A stretch of DNA of 64,000 nucleotides, taken from NCBI RefSeq assembly GCF_000313755.1, contig NZ_AMZB01000128.1, positions 1 to 64,000 of the forward strand. Direction: 5' to 3'. Within the stretch, counting starts at the first letter, position 1; the number at the start of each line of letters is the position of its first letter. The notes beneath the pieces are model-generated. The model had not been told where the DNA came from. It was given only the letters and a program-made list of their open reading frames with translations, and did no database searches. Shown piece by piece: positions 19,742-28,390 of the stretch. The translations under genes and the position numbers were made by a program. Origin of the DNA: Pseudomonas nitroreducens TX1 (lineage in GTDB: Bacteria; Pseudomonadota; Gammaproteobacteria; Pseudomonadales; Pseudomonadaceae).

Positions 19742-19975
19742 TCAGCCGCGCAGGATGCCGAGCAGGACCTGGGCGTGCTCGGCGGCGTCGAGACCCAGGC
19801 TGGTGAGATAGCCGCCGTCCTGCTGGTCGATCAGGCCCTTGGCATGGAGCCGGCCTGCTGCCGCCACGGCCTCGGCGGAGGCGTCATGGTGGACTTTCAA
19901 TCCCGCCTGGCTGTTCTCCAGGTCATACAGCGCCAGCAGGTCCAGTTCCTCAACCATTTCTTTCGTGAAAGCCAT
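19742..19975 (-). CDS. TIGR02647-family small protein
   Basis: A 77-residue protein of the TIGR02647 group known from pseudomonads. It is mostly helical with LDLLALYDLENSQAGLKVHH at about 12-31 and a C-terminal LTSLGLDAAEHAQVLLGIL. No catalytic motif is visible and the function is unknown. It stands upstream of cyaA on the same strand with a 92-base gap. Confidence 0.75.
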   Translation of the reverse strand: MAFTKEMVEELDLLALYDLENSQAGLKVHHDASAEAVAAAGRLHAKGLIDQQDGGYLTSLGLDAAEHAQVLLGILRG

Positions 19976-20056
19976 TCGCCTAACTCCCGATGGTCAATGA
20001 GGCTTCAGTGTAGTCTCAAGTCCGACCGGTTCGGCAAGCGCTGTTATGCCGCTGTC

Positions 20057-20341
20057 TCATTCGGCAACAGTGCCGTCGGGCAGGGTCGGCAGTGCGCGCA
20101 GGGCCTGTTCGTACCATTCGCCGTTGAACGGGCGGTCGTCGGCCAGCATCGCCTCGATCTCGTGGGCGAGCACCAGGGCCATCAGGTGCAGGGCGTCCTC
20201 GCGCTCGTAGCCGACCAGGGTCAGCTTGTTGAATACCGCGCGGGCTGCCGGCGGGTTCTCGCTGTCGATCTGATTCTCGATGGCCTGGATCAGCGTGTCT
20301 TCGGCGAAGGACTCTTCGCCATCGTCTTGGTCAGTCATCAC
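20057..20341 (-). CDS. conserved small acidic protein of unknown function
   Basis: A 94-residue acidic protein with two predicted helices, TLIQAIENQIDSENPPAARA at about 16-35 and EREDALHLMALVLAHEIEAM at about 47-66, and a C-terminal NGEWYEQALRALP motif. I recognise it as a conserved Pseudomonas hypothetical but no function. Two ATG codons begin the frame (20341 and 20338). It is divergent from corA with 86 bases between. Confidence 0.7.
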   Translation of the reverse strand: MMTDQDDGEESFAEDTLIQAIENQIDSENPPAARAVFNKLTLVGYEREDALHLMALVLAHEIEAMLADDRPFNGEWYEQALRALPTLPDGTVAE

Positions 20342-20427
20342 ATTGCTCTCTCGCGGACTTGTGAAGCCGCCCGAAGTTGGCCAACCTGCGGGTCAACTTC
20401 AGGTGCGTAAAAGGATTGTCGGGCGAC

Positions 20428-21393
20428 ATGATCACCTATTACACCCTCGTCGGCGACCGCCTGGTGCGCCACAACGGCAACGAGTGCCACGGCATGCCCA
20501 AGGACACGCTGTGGATCGACCTGTTCCAGCCCACCGCGGAAGAAGAACAGCTGCTCGAGTCGATCATCGAAGTGGATGTGCCGACCCGCGAGGAGATGGC
20601 CGAGATCGAGGACTCCTCGCGCTTCTACGAGAGCAAGGGCGCGCTGTACATGACCACCACCGTGGTGGGCGGCATCCGCGAGCACAAGCCGAGCACGTCG
20701 GAAGTCACCTGCGTGTTGACGCCGCACTGGCTGGTGACGGTGCGCTACACCGACCTGCTGGCCTTCCGCACCTTCGAGACGCGGACCCAGCGCGGCGGCT
20801 GCGAGGGGCGTAGCGACCAGTTGTTCGTCACCCTGATGGACAGCGTGGTGGACCGCATCGCCGACGTGCTGGAGAACGTACAGAAGCAGCTCGACAGCCT
20901 GGGCACCGGCATCTTCCGCGAGGGTCCGGCCAACGAGAAGGCTGATCTGCAGGAAGTGGTCAAGCAACTGGGGCGCAAGAACTCCCTGCTGTCCAAGCTC
21001 AACGAGAGCCTGCTCAGCATCAGTCGGCCGCTGTCCTATTTCCGCCAGGGCAGCAACGGCTGGATCAGCGACGAAGTGAAGCTGGGCATGAAATCGGTGG
21101 AGCGCGACGTGCGCTCGCTCAGCGAATACCAGACCAAGATGGCCGGGGAGATCACCTTCCTGCTGGACGCCACCCTGGGACTGATCAACATCGAGCAGAA
21201 CAGCATCATCAAGGTGTTTTCCATCGCTGCCGTGCTGTTCCTGCCGCCCACCCTGGTGGGCACGGTATACGGCATGAACTTCGCGCACATGCCCGAGTTG
21301 CAATGGCTGGCCGGCTATCCCATGGCGCTGGTGGCGATGGTGGTCTCGGCGATCATTCCCTACTACTGGTTCAAGTACAAAGGCTGGCTCTAG
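20428..21393 (+). CDS. corA: CorA-family magnesium/cobalt transporter
   Basis: A 321-residue CorA protein. A long cytosolic funnel domain ends in two C-terminal membrane helices (about 262-282 and 295-314). The pore signature YGMNFAHMPEL lies just after the first helix. It forms a pentameric Mg2+ channel. The ATG at 20428 was chosen: AAGGA stands upstream, and the extension to 20377 adds non-conserved residues. Confidence 0.94.
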   Translation: MITYYTLVGDRLVRHNGNECHGMPKDTLWIDLFQPTAEEEQLLESIIEVDVPTREEMAEIEDSSRFYESKGALYMTTTVVGGIREHKPSTSEVTCVLTPHWLVTVRYTDLLAFRTFETRTQRGGCEGRSDQLFVTLMDSVVDRIADVLENVQKQLDSLGTGIFREGPANEKADLQEVVKQLGRKNSLLSKLNESLLSISRPLSYFRQGSNGWISDEVKLGMKSVERDVRSLSEYQTKMAGEITFLLDATLGLINIEQNSIIKVFSIAAVLFLPPTLVGTVYGMNFAHMPELQWLAGYPMALVAMVVSAIIPYYWFKYKGWL

Positions 21394-21476
21394 ACGGGGT
21401 TGATGCGGGTCAAGAAAGGCTCGCCGCGCGGGTTGCACAGTGGAAGGCCGTCCCCCACGTCTCACAGGAGCAGACC

Positions 21477-22478
21477 ATGCCGCAATCCGAAGCCAACAAG
21501 CCCGCCATCGCGGCGCTGCCCGAAGCTCCTTCCGAGGGCGGCGCACAGATCCAGGCGCAGAGCCAGGGCCCGGTCGCACTGACTGTTGCCATGGCCCCGC
21601 GCGGCAGCAACGAGGATTCCAGCTCCGCCCAGTTGCCCGCCAGCTATCCCTACCGCAAGCGCCTGCAGCGCAGGGAGTACGAGAAGGCCAAGGCCGAGCT
21701 GCAGATCGAGTTGCTGAAAGTGCAGAACTGGGTGAAGGAGACCGGCCAGCGCATCGTCCTGCTGTTCGAGGGCCGCGATGCCGCCGGCAAGGGCGGCACC
21801 ATCAAGCGCTTCACCGAGCATCTCAATCCGCGCGGCGCCCGCGTGGTGGCGCTGGAGAAACCCAGCGACGCCGAGCGCGGCCAGTGGTATTTCCAGCGCT
21901 ACATCCAGCACCTGCCCACGGCCGGTGAGATCGTCTTCTTCGACCGCTCCTGGTACAACCGCGCCGGGGTGGAGCGGGTGATGGGCTTCTGCTCGCCGCG
22001 CCAGTACCTTGAGTTCATGCAGCAGACGCCGGAGCTGGAGCGCATGCTGGTGCGCAACGGCATCCACCTGTTCAAGTTCTGGTTCTCGGTGAGCCGCGAG
22101 GAGCAGCTGCGCCGCTTCGTCTCGCGCCGCGACGACCCGCTCAAGCACTGGAAGCTGTCGCCCATCGACATCCAGTCGCTGGACCGTTGGGACGACTACA
22201 CCCAGGCCAAGGAAGCGATGTTCTTCCACACCGACACCGCCGACGCGCCCTGGGTGGTGGTCAAGTCCGACGACAAGAAGCGCGCGCGGCTCAACTGCCT
22301 GCGGCACTTCCTGCACAGCCTGGATTACCCGGACAAGAATCCGAAGATCGCCCGCGTTCCGGATGCGTTGCTGACGGGCCGCGCCGCATTGATGGACCGC
22401 GATGAGCTGGAACGCCCGGCCCAGGCAGTGGTGCCGGTGCAGGCGCCGGCACCTGAACCGGAGTCCATCCCGGCCTGA
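21477..22478 (+). CDS. ppk2: polyphosphate kinase 2
   Basis: A 333-residue PPK2-family kinase that uses polyphosphate to phosphorylate nucleoside mono- or diphosphates. Walker A is GRDAAGKGGTIKRF near 100, Walker B FFDRSWYNRAGVERVMGF near 155-172, and the lid RRDDPLKHWKLS near 220. A disordered N-terminal tail of about 50 residues and a Pro/Ala/Glu tail at the C-terminus are extra to the core. The ATG at 21477 has CAGGAG upstream. Class I (NDP-using) is likely from the single-domain layout but is not certain. Confidence 0.92.
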   Translation: MPQSEANKPAIAALPEAPSEGGAQIQAQSQGPVALTVAMAPRGSNEDSSSAQLPASYPYRKRLQRREYEKAKAELQIELLKVQNWVKETGQRIVLLFEGRDAAGKGGTIKRFTEHLNPRGARVVALEKPSDAERGQWYFQRYIQHLPTAGEIVFFDRSWYNRAGVERVMGFCSPRQYLEFMQQTPELERMLVRNGIHLFKFWFSVSREEQLRRFVSRRDDPLKHWKLSPIDIQSLDRWDDYTQAKEAMFFHTDTADAPWVVVKSDDKKRARLNCLRHFLHSLDYPDKNPKIARVPDALLTGRAALMDRDELERPAQAVVPVQAPAPEPESIPA

Positions 22479-22482
22479 GGCG

Positions 22483-23241
22483 TTACTGCTGGCTGATCAG
22501 CATGAGCTGGCCGGAGACCGCACGGGCGTTGCGATCGACGATGATCGGCGCCCAGGGCCGGCCCGAAGCGCTGACACCGCTGTTGCTCTTGCTGTTCATG
22601 TCCAGCAACGCCTTGCTCAGGTATTCCCAGCGGGTGCGCAGCTTCTTGGTGGCGTCGCTGTCGGGCAACTGGCCGATGCGCTGGCTGAGCAACGGCACCA
22701 GCACGCTTTCGTCCTGGCCGAGGTATTCCTGCGGCTGTTCGCGGGCCAGTTCCAGGCCGCTGATGTAGGCGCGGCCCAGGTACTGGGTGGCCAGGTATTC
22801 GACGCGCACCGGCAATTCCCACAGCGGAATCTGGCTGGCATCGGCGCTGGCCGGAACGAAGCGCTCGATCTGGTTGAGCAGCTCGCGCAGTGACCGGCTG
22901 AGCTCCTGGTTGTAGCGCCAGGGCAGGTCTTCTTCCCTGGGGCCGTAGGAAACGCCATTGCGAATCTGCGTAACGAACTCGGTGTGGGCCTTGCGCAGCG
23001 CGTCATCGGCCTTGGCGTAGGCCTTGACGGCACCGTCCAGCGTGGCCAAGTCCTTCTCCAACTGGGCGGCATGGGTTTCCTGGAAGCCTTCGCCGCGCAG
23101 TAGCAACAGGCTGTTGATCGAGCGACAGGTGTAGACCTGCAGGGTCTGCAACTGCAGTTCCTCGCTGGGGAGGTTGGCCTGGGCGGCGAGGGCGAAGAGT
23201 CCGAAACAGCACAGCATGAACCCACGAACGACGTCGAACAT
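22483..23241 (-). CDS. secreted conserved protein of unknown function
   Basis: A 252-residue protein with an N-terminal signal peptide (about residues 1-22, ending LFALAAQA). The mature part is mostly helical and contains a heptad-like region (THAAQLEKDLATLDGAVKAY at about 56-75). A Cys is present at CRSINSLLLL. I know similar Pseudomonas periplasmic hypotheticals but no function. It is convergent with ppk2 with 4 bases between. The 236-base upstream region carries a G-rich tract (23415-23440). Confidence 0.65.
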   Translation of the reverse strand: MFDVVRGFMLCCFGLFALAAQANLPSEELQLQTLQVYTCRSINSLLLLRGEGFQETHAAQLEKDLATLDGAVKAYAKADDALRKAHTEFVTQIRNGVSYGPREEDLPWRYNQELSRSLRELLNQIERFVPASADASQIPLWELPVRVEYLATQYLGRAYISGLELAREQPQEYLGQDESVLVPLLSQRIGQLPDSDATKKLRTRWEYLSKALLDMNSKSNSGVSASGRPWAPIIVDRNARAVSGQLMLISQQ

Positions 23242-23477
23242 GGCGGAGGCGTCCTTATTGTTATTGTGTGCCGCGCGATTCGCCGGGAGTGTGTCTTTTT
23301 GGCGCCAGAAACGCAGCTATCCCTAGGCTAGCCGCGAAAGCGGACGCTGCAACCGACCGAAAGAGTGATTTGCGCAGGCGCTGCCTGCTCAGGGAGGAGG
23401 TGCCGGCGGAGGTCGGGAGGGGGGAGTGCTCTGGGGAGGGAGCCGGACCTCCACCGGGCTTGAGGGGCCTGCTGGCG

Positions 23478-23975
23478 TCAGAATCGCCAGTAGGCGGAGA
23501 GGGTGGTCTGGTCGAGGTCGATGTCGCCGACGTCCAGGTATTCCTGTTCCAGGCGCAGGCCCAGGCCGCCCAGCACGTCCACTTCGCCACCGAAGCCGTA
23601 GAGCGGGTCCACGTCATCGGACTTGCCCGCGACGTCATCGTCGGCATGCCAGGCGTGCACGCCGGCGATGCCGTACAGGCGGATACGCTGGCCGATGGGG
23701 AAGCCCAGGTGGACGTTGGCCTGTACGGACTGGCCGTCGAAGTGCCTGCGGTCGTCGCTCATCTCGCCGAAATCGACCACTGCGCCTTCGAAGGACAGGT
23801 AGTTGTTCAGGCGGTAGCCGGCGTAGAGCTTGTAGCTGTCGTCCTGGTCGTCGAAGGAGCGGTCGTCGATCTCGAGGCGAGTAACACCGCCGCCGACGTA
23901 GAGGCCGCGGTCGTCGGCCATCACCAGTGCCGGAGCGGTCAGCGCGAGAGCGCAGAGGAGTTTCGAAAGGCGCAT
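23478..23975 (-). CDS. outer-membrane beta-barrel protein
   Basis: A 165-residue protein with a signal peptide cleaved near Ala20 (ALVMADD) and alternating hydrophobic strands (LYVGGGVTRLEID, YKLYAGYRLNNYLSFEG) ending in YWRF. The terminal aromatic Phe is the outer-membrane assembly signal. It resembles the eight-stranded OmpA-like/Opacity family. Very acidic loops (DDRSFDDQDD) may bind cations. The ligand or role is unknown. Confidence 0.75.
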   Translation of the reverse strand: MRLSKLLCALALTAPALVMADDRGLYVGGGVTRLEIDDRSFDDQDDSYKLYAGYRLNNYLSFEGAVVDFGEMSDDRRHFDGQSVQANVHLGFPIGQRIRLYGIAGVHAWHADDDVAGKSDDVDPLYGFGGEVDVLGGLGLRLEQEYLDVGDIDLDQTTLSAYWRF

Positions 23976-24165
23976 AGGATTCCCTTGCGGCCGGTGGGAT
24001 GTACCGGCCGCCTTGCTGTCTTGCGGAGGATTTGGATGCCGCCCTGGCGCGGGCTTTTCTGCGCCAGCGCAGCGGCGGGTGCATTAGAGCGGGGCGGTAG
24101 CGTGCGCGACCATCGAAGCTTGTCGAGAGTCGCCTGGCTTTTTTTCTAGACGCAGCGGGTGCGGG

Positions 24166-24855
24166 TCAAACGTGGGCGGCCAGGCGCAGGCGTTCGCGGT
24201 CGAGAATCTCGATGCCGCCATAGCTCAGCCGCACGATGCCCTGGGCCTCCAGCTCCTTGAGGATCTGGTTGGTGGTCTGCCGCGACAACGACAACATGGC
24301 CGCGAGCTGTTCCTGGGGCAGGTGCAACTCGCGCTTGGCGGTGGCCGACTCGCCGTAGCCCTCGGCGATCATCAGCAGGCGCCGGGCCAGTCGCGGCGCG
24401 GCCGGCAGCAGTGACAACTCCTCCAGAACGGCGAAGGTGATGCGCAGCTTGTGGCTCATCAGCAGGGCGAAGTCGCGCCAGTATTCCGGGTGCTGTGCCA
24501 GCAGCGCCTGCAGCGGCGCGAGGGGAACCTGGAGAAGGACGGTGGCACCCTCGGCGTAGGCGTCGTGGGTGCGCGGCTGGCCGTCGAACAGGCAGATCTC
24601 GCCGAACCAGTTGGGCGCCTCCACCAGCGCCAGCAATGCTTCCTTGCCACTTTCCCCGACCACGCTGACGCGCATCGCGCCTTCCACCACGCAATACAGG
24701 CCACACGGCGCGTCGCCGCGGGCGAACAGGCGCTGGCCGGCAGGCAGGCGGCGCACCACGGCGGCGTCGCGCAAGGCCTGGCGCAGACGGTCCGGAAGGG
24801 TCTGGAACCAGCGGCCTTCTTGCAGGCAGGCGAGGTAGGGCTTGGCGTCGGTCAT
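24166..24855 (-). CDS. Crp/Fnr-family transcriptional regulator
   Basis: A 229-residue regulator. It has an N-terminal cyclic-nucleotide-binding-like beta roll (about 15-130, with GLYCVVEGAMRVS and EAPNWFGEICLFDG) and a C-terminal Crp-type winged helix (about 150-220, MLSLSRQTTNQILKELEAQG). The phosphate-binding Arg of a true cAMP site is not evident, and there are no Fnr-type cysteines. ATG 24855 is preferred to a TTG six bases upstream. Divergent from the Mpo1-like gene. Confidence 0.87.
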   Translation of the reverse strand: MTDAKPYLACLQEGRWFQTLPDRLRQALRDAAVVRRLPAGQRLFARGDAPCGLYCVVEGAMRVSVVGESGKEALLALVEAPNWFGEICLFDGQPRTHDAYAEGATVLLQVPLAPLQALLAQHPEYWRDFALLMSHKLRITFAVLEELSLLPAAPRLARRLLMIAEGYGESATAKRELHLPQEQLAAMLSLSRQTTNQILKELEAQGIVRLSYGGIEILDRERLRLAAHV

Positions 24856-24929
24856 GGGCAATGTCGGCTAGCTGACAGAGTGGTAGGGCACAGATCGCCA
24901 TCATGCCAGTACCTTGCGGGAGAACAACA

Positions 24930-25454
24930 ATGAAAACTCTGGTCGATCACCTTGCCCAATATGCCGCCTACCACCGTGACCGGCGGAACATCGTCAGCCA
25001 CTTCATCGGTATCCCGATGATCGTGCTGGCCATCGCCACCCTGCTGTCGCGCCCCGGCTTCGAGCTGGCCGGCCTGCTGGTCTCGCCTGCCACGCTGCTG
25101 GCGCTGGCTTCGGTGGTGTTCTACCTGCGCCTGGACCTGCGCTTCGGCCTGCTGATGACCGCGTTGCTGGCGCTGTCGCTGTGGATCGGCGCGGCGCTGG
25201 CTGCCGGCACGACTGCCTTTTGGCTGACCTGGGGCATCGGCCTGTTCGTGGTGGGCTGGATCATCCAGTTCGTCGGTCACTGGTACGAAGGGCGCAAGCC
25301 GGCGTTCGTCGATGACCTCACCGGGCTGATCGTCGGCCCGCTGTTCGTCGCTGCCGAGGCGGCCTTCCTGCTCGGCCTGCGCGATGAAGTGCGCCACGCC
25401 GTGGAAGAGCGCGCCGGTCCCACCTGCATCCGCGAGAAGAAGGCGACCGCCTGA
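24930..25454 (+). CDS. Mpo1-like (DUF962) membrane protein
   Basis: A 174-residue membrane protein of the DUF962/Mpo1 family. It has four or more membrane helices and the conserved metal-binding His pattern: YHRDRRNIVSHFIGIP near 14-29 and QFVGHWYEGRKPAF near 112-125. Yeast Mpo1 is an Fe-dependent dioxygenase of 2-hydroxy fatty acids; the bacterial substrate is unknown. The ATG at 24930 has GCGGGAG upstream. Confidence 0.85.
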   Translation: MKTLVDHLAQYAAYHRDRRNIVSHFIGIPMIVLAIATLLSRPGFELAGLLVSPATLLALASVVFYLRLDLRFGLLMTALLALSLWIGAALAAGTTAFWLTWGIGLFVVGWIIQFVGHWYEGRKPAFVDDLTGLIVGPLFVAAEAAFLLGLRDEVRHAVEERAGPTCIREKKATA

Positions 25455-25460
25455 CTCGTT

Positions 25461-26264
25461 TCAGTCTGACCCGCTGAGCTGTCGGAGAATACGCGCGCTG
25501 TCGGGGTCGGCCGGGAAGAAGGTTTCCAGGGCCAGCTCCGACAGCGTCACGTCCACCGGGGTGCCGAACACCGTGATGGTGCCGATCAGGCTGCACACGC
25601 CCAGTTCGGTCTGCAATTGCACCGGAATCAGCACCATGTCGCCGTTGGCCGCCTCGTCATAGGGCGGTGCCGGGTACGTCGCCACCTCGTCGCGCAACGC
25701 CGCCAGAGCGGGATCGCCGCTGGCCTCGAAGTCGCGTTGCAAGCGTTCCAGCACATGCGCCTTCCATGGCCCGAGATTGAGGATGCGCGGCGCCAGCCCC
25801 TTGGGATGCAGGCTCATGCGCAGCACGTTGATCGGCGGCTGCAGCAGCTCCGGGTCGACGCCGATCAGGAAGATATCCACCGTGCGGTTGGACGCCAGCA
25901 GGTTCCAGTGCCGGTCCACCACCATCGCCGGGTTCGGTTCGTGGGCCTTGAGCAACTGGTCGATGGCCTGTTTCGCCACGGTCAGCGCCGGGTCGTCCAG
26001 GCCTTTTTCCGAATACACCGGGGCGTAGCCGGCGGCACTGAGCAGGCGGTTGCGTTCGCGCAGGGGAATGTCCAGCTGTTCGGCCAGATGCAACAGCATC
26101 TCGCGGCTGGGCAGGGCGCGGCCGGTTTCGACGAAGCTCAGGTGGCGCGTGGAAATCTCCGCGTCGCAGGCGAGGTCGAGCTGGCTGAGCCGCCGGCGCT
26201 GGCGCCATTGACGGAGCAGGGCGCCGACCGGCTGGGCTGGGTTGTTCTGGGCTGGACTGTTCAT
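25461..26264 (-). CDS. XRE-type regulator with MmyB-like ligand domain
   Basis: A 267-residue regulator. A helix-turn-helix (about 12-70, RLSQLDLACDAEISTRHLSF) is followed by the MmyB-like ligand-binding domain (about 95-255, with MVVDRHWNLLASN and LRMSLHPKGL). This family in actinobacteria and pseudomonads often controls a neighbouring oxidoreductase or transporter and may bind fatty acids. Here no obvious target is adjacent except the small membrane protein read divergently at 26393. Confidence 0.88.
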   Translation of the reverse strand: MNSPAQNNPAQPVGALLRQWRQRRRLSQLDLACDAEISTRHLSFVETGRALPSREMLLHLAEQLDIPLRERNRLLSAAGYAPVYSEKGLDDPALTVAKQAIDQLLKAHEPNPAMVVDRHWNLLASNRTVDIFLIGVDPELLQPPINVLRMSLHPKGLAPRILNLGPWKAHVLERLQRDFEASGDPALAALRDEVATYPAPPYDEAANGDMVLIPVQLQTELGVCSLIGTITVFGTPVDVTLSELALETFFPADPDSARILRQLSGSD

Positions 26265-26392
26265 GGGTTCGAACGATAGACCTGCTTAGGCGGTACGGCC
26301 ATTACCTGGCAGGTAATCGACGCACCTACGTCGTCGGCGGATTCTTCAGCCACACGCCGCCAACCGGTGGCGCCCCCTGAAGGAGCTTCGCC

Positions 26393-26794
26393 ATGACTCT
26401 GCTGCAATCCTCCCCGCTGCTTCGCCTGACCCTGAAAGTCGATGCCATCGCCGGTGGCGCCATGGGCCTGCTGATGGCGCTGGCCGCGCAACCGCTGGGC
26501 GAACTGTTCGGTTTGCCCTTCGTCCTGCTGCTGGTGGCCGGCATCGTGCTGTTACCGCTTGCGCTGGTGCTCTACTGGATGAGCCAGCAACCGGCGCTGT
26601 CGCGTATTGGAGTCTGGGCGGTGATTGCGCTGAATGCGCTGTGGGTGGTGGAAAGCGTAGCCCTGCTGGTGACCGGTTACGTACAGCCGACCGCCCTGGG
26701 TTACGCCTTCGTCATCGGTCAGGCGCTGGTGGTCCTGCTGCTCGCCGAACTGGAGTTCTTCGGCCTGCGTCGGTCGGCTTTCCTGGCACTGTGA
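26393..26794 (+). CDS. small four-helix membrane protein of unknown function
   Basis: A 133-residue integral membrane protein with four hydrophobic segments (about 13-33, 39-62, 70-92 and 98-122). No catalytic motif is seen. AAGGAG precedes the ATG. It is divergent from the XRE/MmyB regulator with 128 bases between, so it could be its target, which is inference. A REPIN follows the stop codon. Confidence 0.65.
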   Translation: MTLLQSSPLLRLTLKVDAIAGGAMGLLMALAAQPLGELFGLPFVLLLVAGIVLLPLALVLYWMSQQPALSRIGVWAVIALNALWVVESVALLVTGYVQPTALGYAFVIGQALVVLLLAELEFFGLRRSAFLAL

Positions 26795-26805
26795 TGAGGT
26801 CCGTT

Positions 26806-26876
26806 GTTCGCGAGCAAGCTCGCTCCTACGAAGAGCGCTCCGGCGCCAACCTGTAGGAGCGAGCTTGCTCGCGAAC
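26806..26876. repeat. REPIN: two inverted REP elements
   Basis: Two copies of a REP (head GTAGGAGCGAGC, then TTGCTCGCGAAC) stand as an inverted pair about 24 bases apart, heads inward. The same REP family occurs as a pair in the opposite arrangement at 61345-61412. REPINs are non-autonomous and moved by RAYT transposases. Confidence 0.85.
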
Positions 26877-26887
26877 CGCTTCCTGCC

Positions 26888-26916
26888 GGCGCATAACCTG
26901 TTCCAGATTATGCGCC
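26888..26916. repeat. GGCGCATAA inverted repeat
   Basis: GGCGCATAA and TTATGCGCC form a perfect 9-bp stem with an 11-base loop and are followed by CTAC. It resembles another dispersed Pseudomonas hairpin family and may act as a terminator for the isomerase gene on the minus strand, which ends 14 bases away. Confidence 0.55.
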
Positions 26917-26929
26917 CTACGGTGCCGGC

Positions 26930-27520
26930 TTAAGCCAAGGCTTCGCGAACGAAGTCGAGACGATCCTGGCCGAAGAACATCTCGTCGCCGACGAAGAAGG
27001 TCGGCGCGCCGAACATCCCGCGCTTGATCGCCGCCTCGGTATTGGTCTTCAGCGCATCCTTCACGTCCTGCTCGGCCGTCAGCGCCAGCAGCGCCTGCGG
27101 ATCAAAGCCCGCCTCGGCCAGCAGTGGCCCGAGCACGGCCGGGTCGCCCAGGTTAAGCGCGTCCACCCACATGCCCTTGAACACGCAGGCCAGCAGCGCC
27201 TCGAAGCGCTCCGGCTGGCGCATCTGGATGCCAGTGGCGGCGCGCATCAGGGTGAGGGTATTGATCGGGAAGTGCGGGTTCATCTTCATTGGCACGCCGT
27301 AGCGGCGGGCGAAGCGGGTCATGTCGATCAGCGTGTAGCGCCCCTTGGCCGGCACGGCGATGGGCGAGGCGTTGCCGGTGGCCTGGAACACGCCGCCCAG
27401 CAGGACCGGACGGTAGACCAGCGCGGCGCCGGTGTCGGCGCAGATCTTCGGCAACTGCGTATAGGCCAGGTAGGAGGTCGGGCTGCCGAAGTCGAAGTAG
27501 AACTCGACGGATTTGCTCAT
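26930..27520 (-). CDS. 2-hydroxychromene-2-carboxylate isomerase family (DsbA-like)
   Basis: A 196-residue thioredoxin-fold (DsbA/kappa-GST-like) protein. The N-terminus has FYFDFGSPTSYLAY, where the Ser in the SPTS motif replaces the redox Cys and binds glutathione. The family isomerises chromene carboxylates in naphthalene breakdown, but many members act on other substrates. It follows the SDR gene by 35 bases on the same strand, so it is a two-gene unit, probably under the divergent TetR. Confidence 0.88.
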   Translation of the reverse strand: MSKSVEFYFDFGSPTSYLAYTQLPKICADTGAALVYRPVLLGGVFQATGNASPIAVPAKGRYTLIDMTRFARRYGVPMKMNPHFPINTLTLMRAATGIQMRQPERFEALLACVFKGMWVDALNLGDPAVLGPLLAEAGFDPQALLALTAEQDVKDALKTNTEAAIKRGMFGAPTFFVGDEMFFGQDRLDFVREALA

Positions 27521-27555
27521 GAGTGGCTCTCTTTCTTGTTGTCGTTATGGGGCGA

Positions 27556-28284
27556 TTACCAGCGTTCGATCCACGGGCGCAAATCGAGTTCGAAGGTCCA
27601 TGCATCGCGCGGCTGGCTATGCAAATACCAGTAGCTGTCGGCGATATGTTCGGGGTCGAGGATGCCGTCCTGGTCCTTCTGCGCGTACTTCTGCGGGAAG
27701 TTCTCGCGGATGAACTCGGTGTCGATGGCACCGTCCACCACCACGTGGGCGACGTGCAGGCCCATCGGTCCCAGCTCGCGGGCCATGCTCTGCGCCAGCG
27801 CACGGATGCCGTGCTTGGCTCCGGCGAAGGCAGCGAAGCCCGAGGCGCCGCGCAGGCCGGCAGTGGCACCGGTGAACAGGAGAGTGCCGCGCTGGCGCGT
27901 GACCATGCGCTTGGCCACCTCGCGGCCGGTGAGGAACCCGGAGAAACAGGCCATCTCCCAGATCTTGAAGTACTTGCGCGCGGTCTCCTCGAGGATGCTG
28001 CAGGGTACGTTGGCGCCGATATTGAAAACGAAGGCTTCGATAGGGCCGATGTCGCGCTCGATGGTTTCCACCAGCTCGACCACTGCCTCTTCCTTGCGCG
28101 CATCCGAGGCGTAGCCATAGGCCTCGCCGCCTTCGGCGCGGATCTGTTCCACCAGCGGCTGCAGCTTGTCCGCCGAGCGCCGGGTGACGCAGGCGACGTA
28201 GCCTTCACGGGCGAAGCGGCGAGCGATGGCGCCGCCGGTGGCATCGCCGGCGCCGATGACCAGGACGACTTTCTTGTTCGACAT
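27556..28284 (-). CDS. SDR-family protein with altered active site
   Basis: A 242-residue Rossmann-fold short-chain dehydrogenase/reductase. The nucleotide-binding loop is GAGDATGGAIARR rather than TGxxxGIG. The usual active-site Tyr-x-x-x-Lys appears as FAGAK (Phe in place of Tyr), and the catalytic Ser region reads LLFTGATAG. The Lys and the C-terminal substrate loop are kept. It may be a non-classical or inactive SDR. It pairs with the isomerase gene and is divergent from a TetR gene; the spacer has a tandem operator. Confidence 0.85.
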   Translation of the reverse strand: MSNKKVVLVIGAGDATGGAIARRFAREGYVACVTRRSADKLQPLVEQIRAEGGEAYGYASDARKEEAVVELVETIERDIGPIEAFVFNIGANVPCSILEETARKYFKIWEMACFSGFLTGREVAKRMVTRQRGTLLFTGATAGLRGASGFAAFAGAKHGIRALAQSMARELGPMGLHVAHVVVDGAIDTEFIRENFPQKYAQKDQDGILDPEHIADSYWYLHSQPRDAWTFELDLRPWIERW

Positions 28285-28314
28285 TCTCGTTTCCTCTGCG
28301 GGGGCGCTAAATTT

Positions 28315-28344
28315 GGTAAACGGTCGTTAGGTAAACGAACGTTA
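28315..28344. promoter_or_regulatory. tandem operator for the TetR regulator
   Basis: Two adjacent 15-base direct repeats, GGTAAACGGTCGTTA and GGTAAACGAACGTTA, differ at two positions. Each is itself a near palindrome (TAACG with CGTTTA). They lie midway between the SDR and tetR starts (28284 and 28391), the classic place for a TetR operator. Confidence 0.75.
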
Positions 28345-28390
28345 TGTTACTCTTGGCGTCATCGTCAACCGCTTCACCGGAGTCGCCCCG

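Noticed and set aside
24093-24104. A perfect E. coli-type ops sequence GGCGGTAGCGTG on the plus strand.
   Set aside because: No plus-strand gene follows for over 800 bases (both neighbours are on the minus strand), so it has nothing to act on. Taken as chance, unless an antisense transcript exists.
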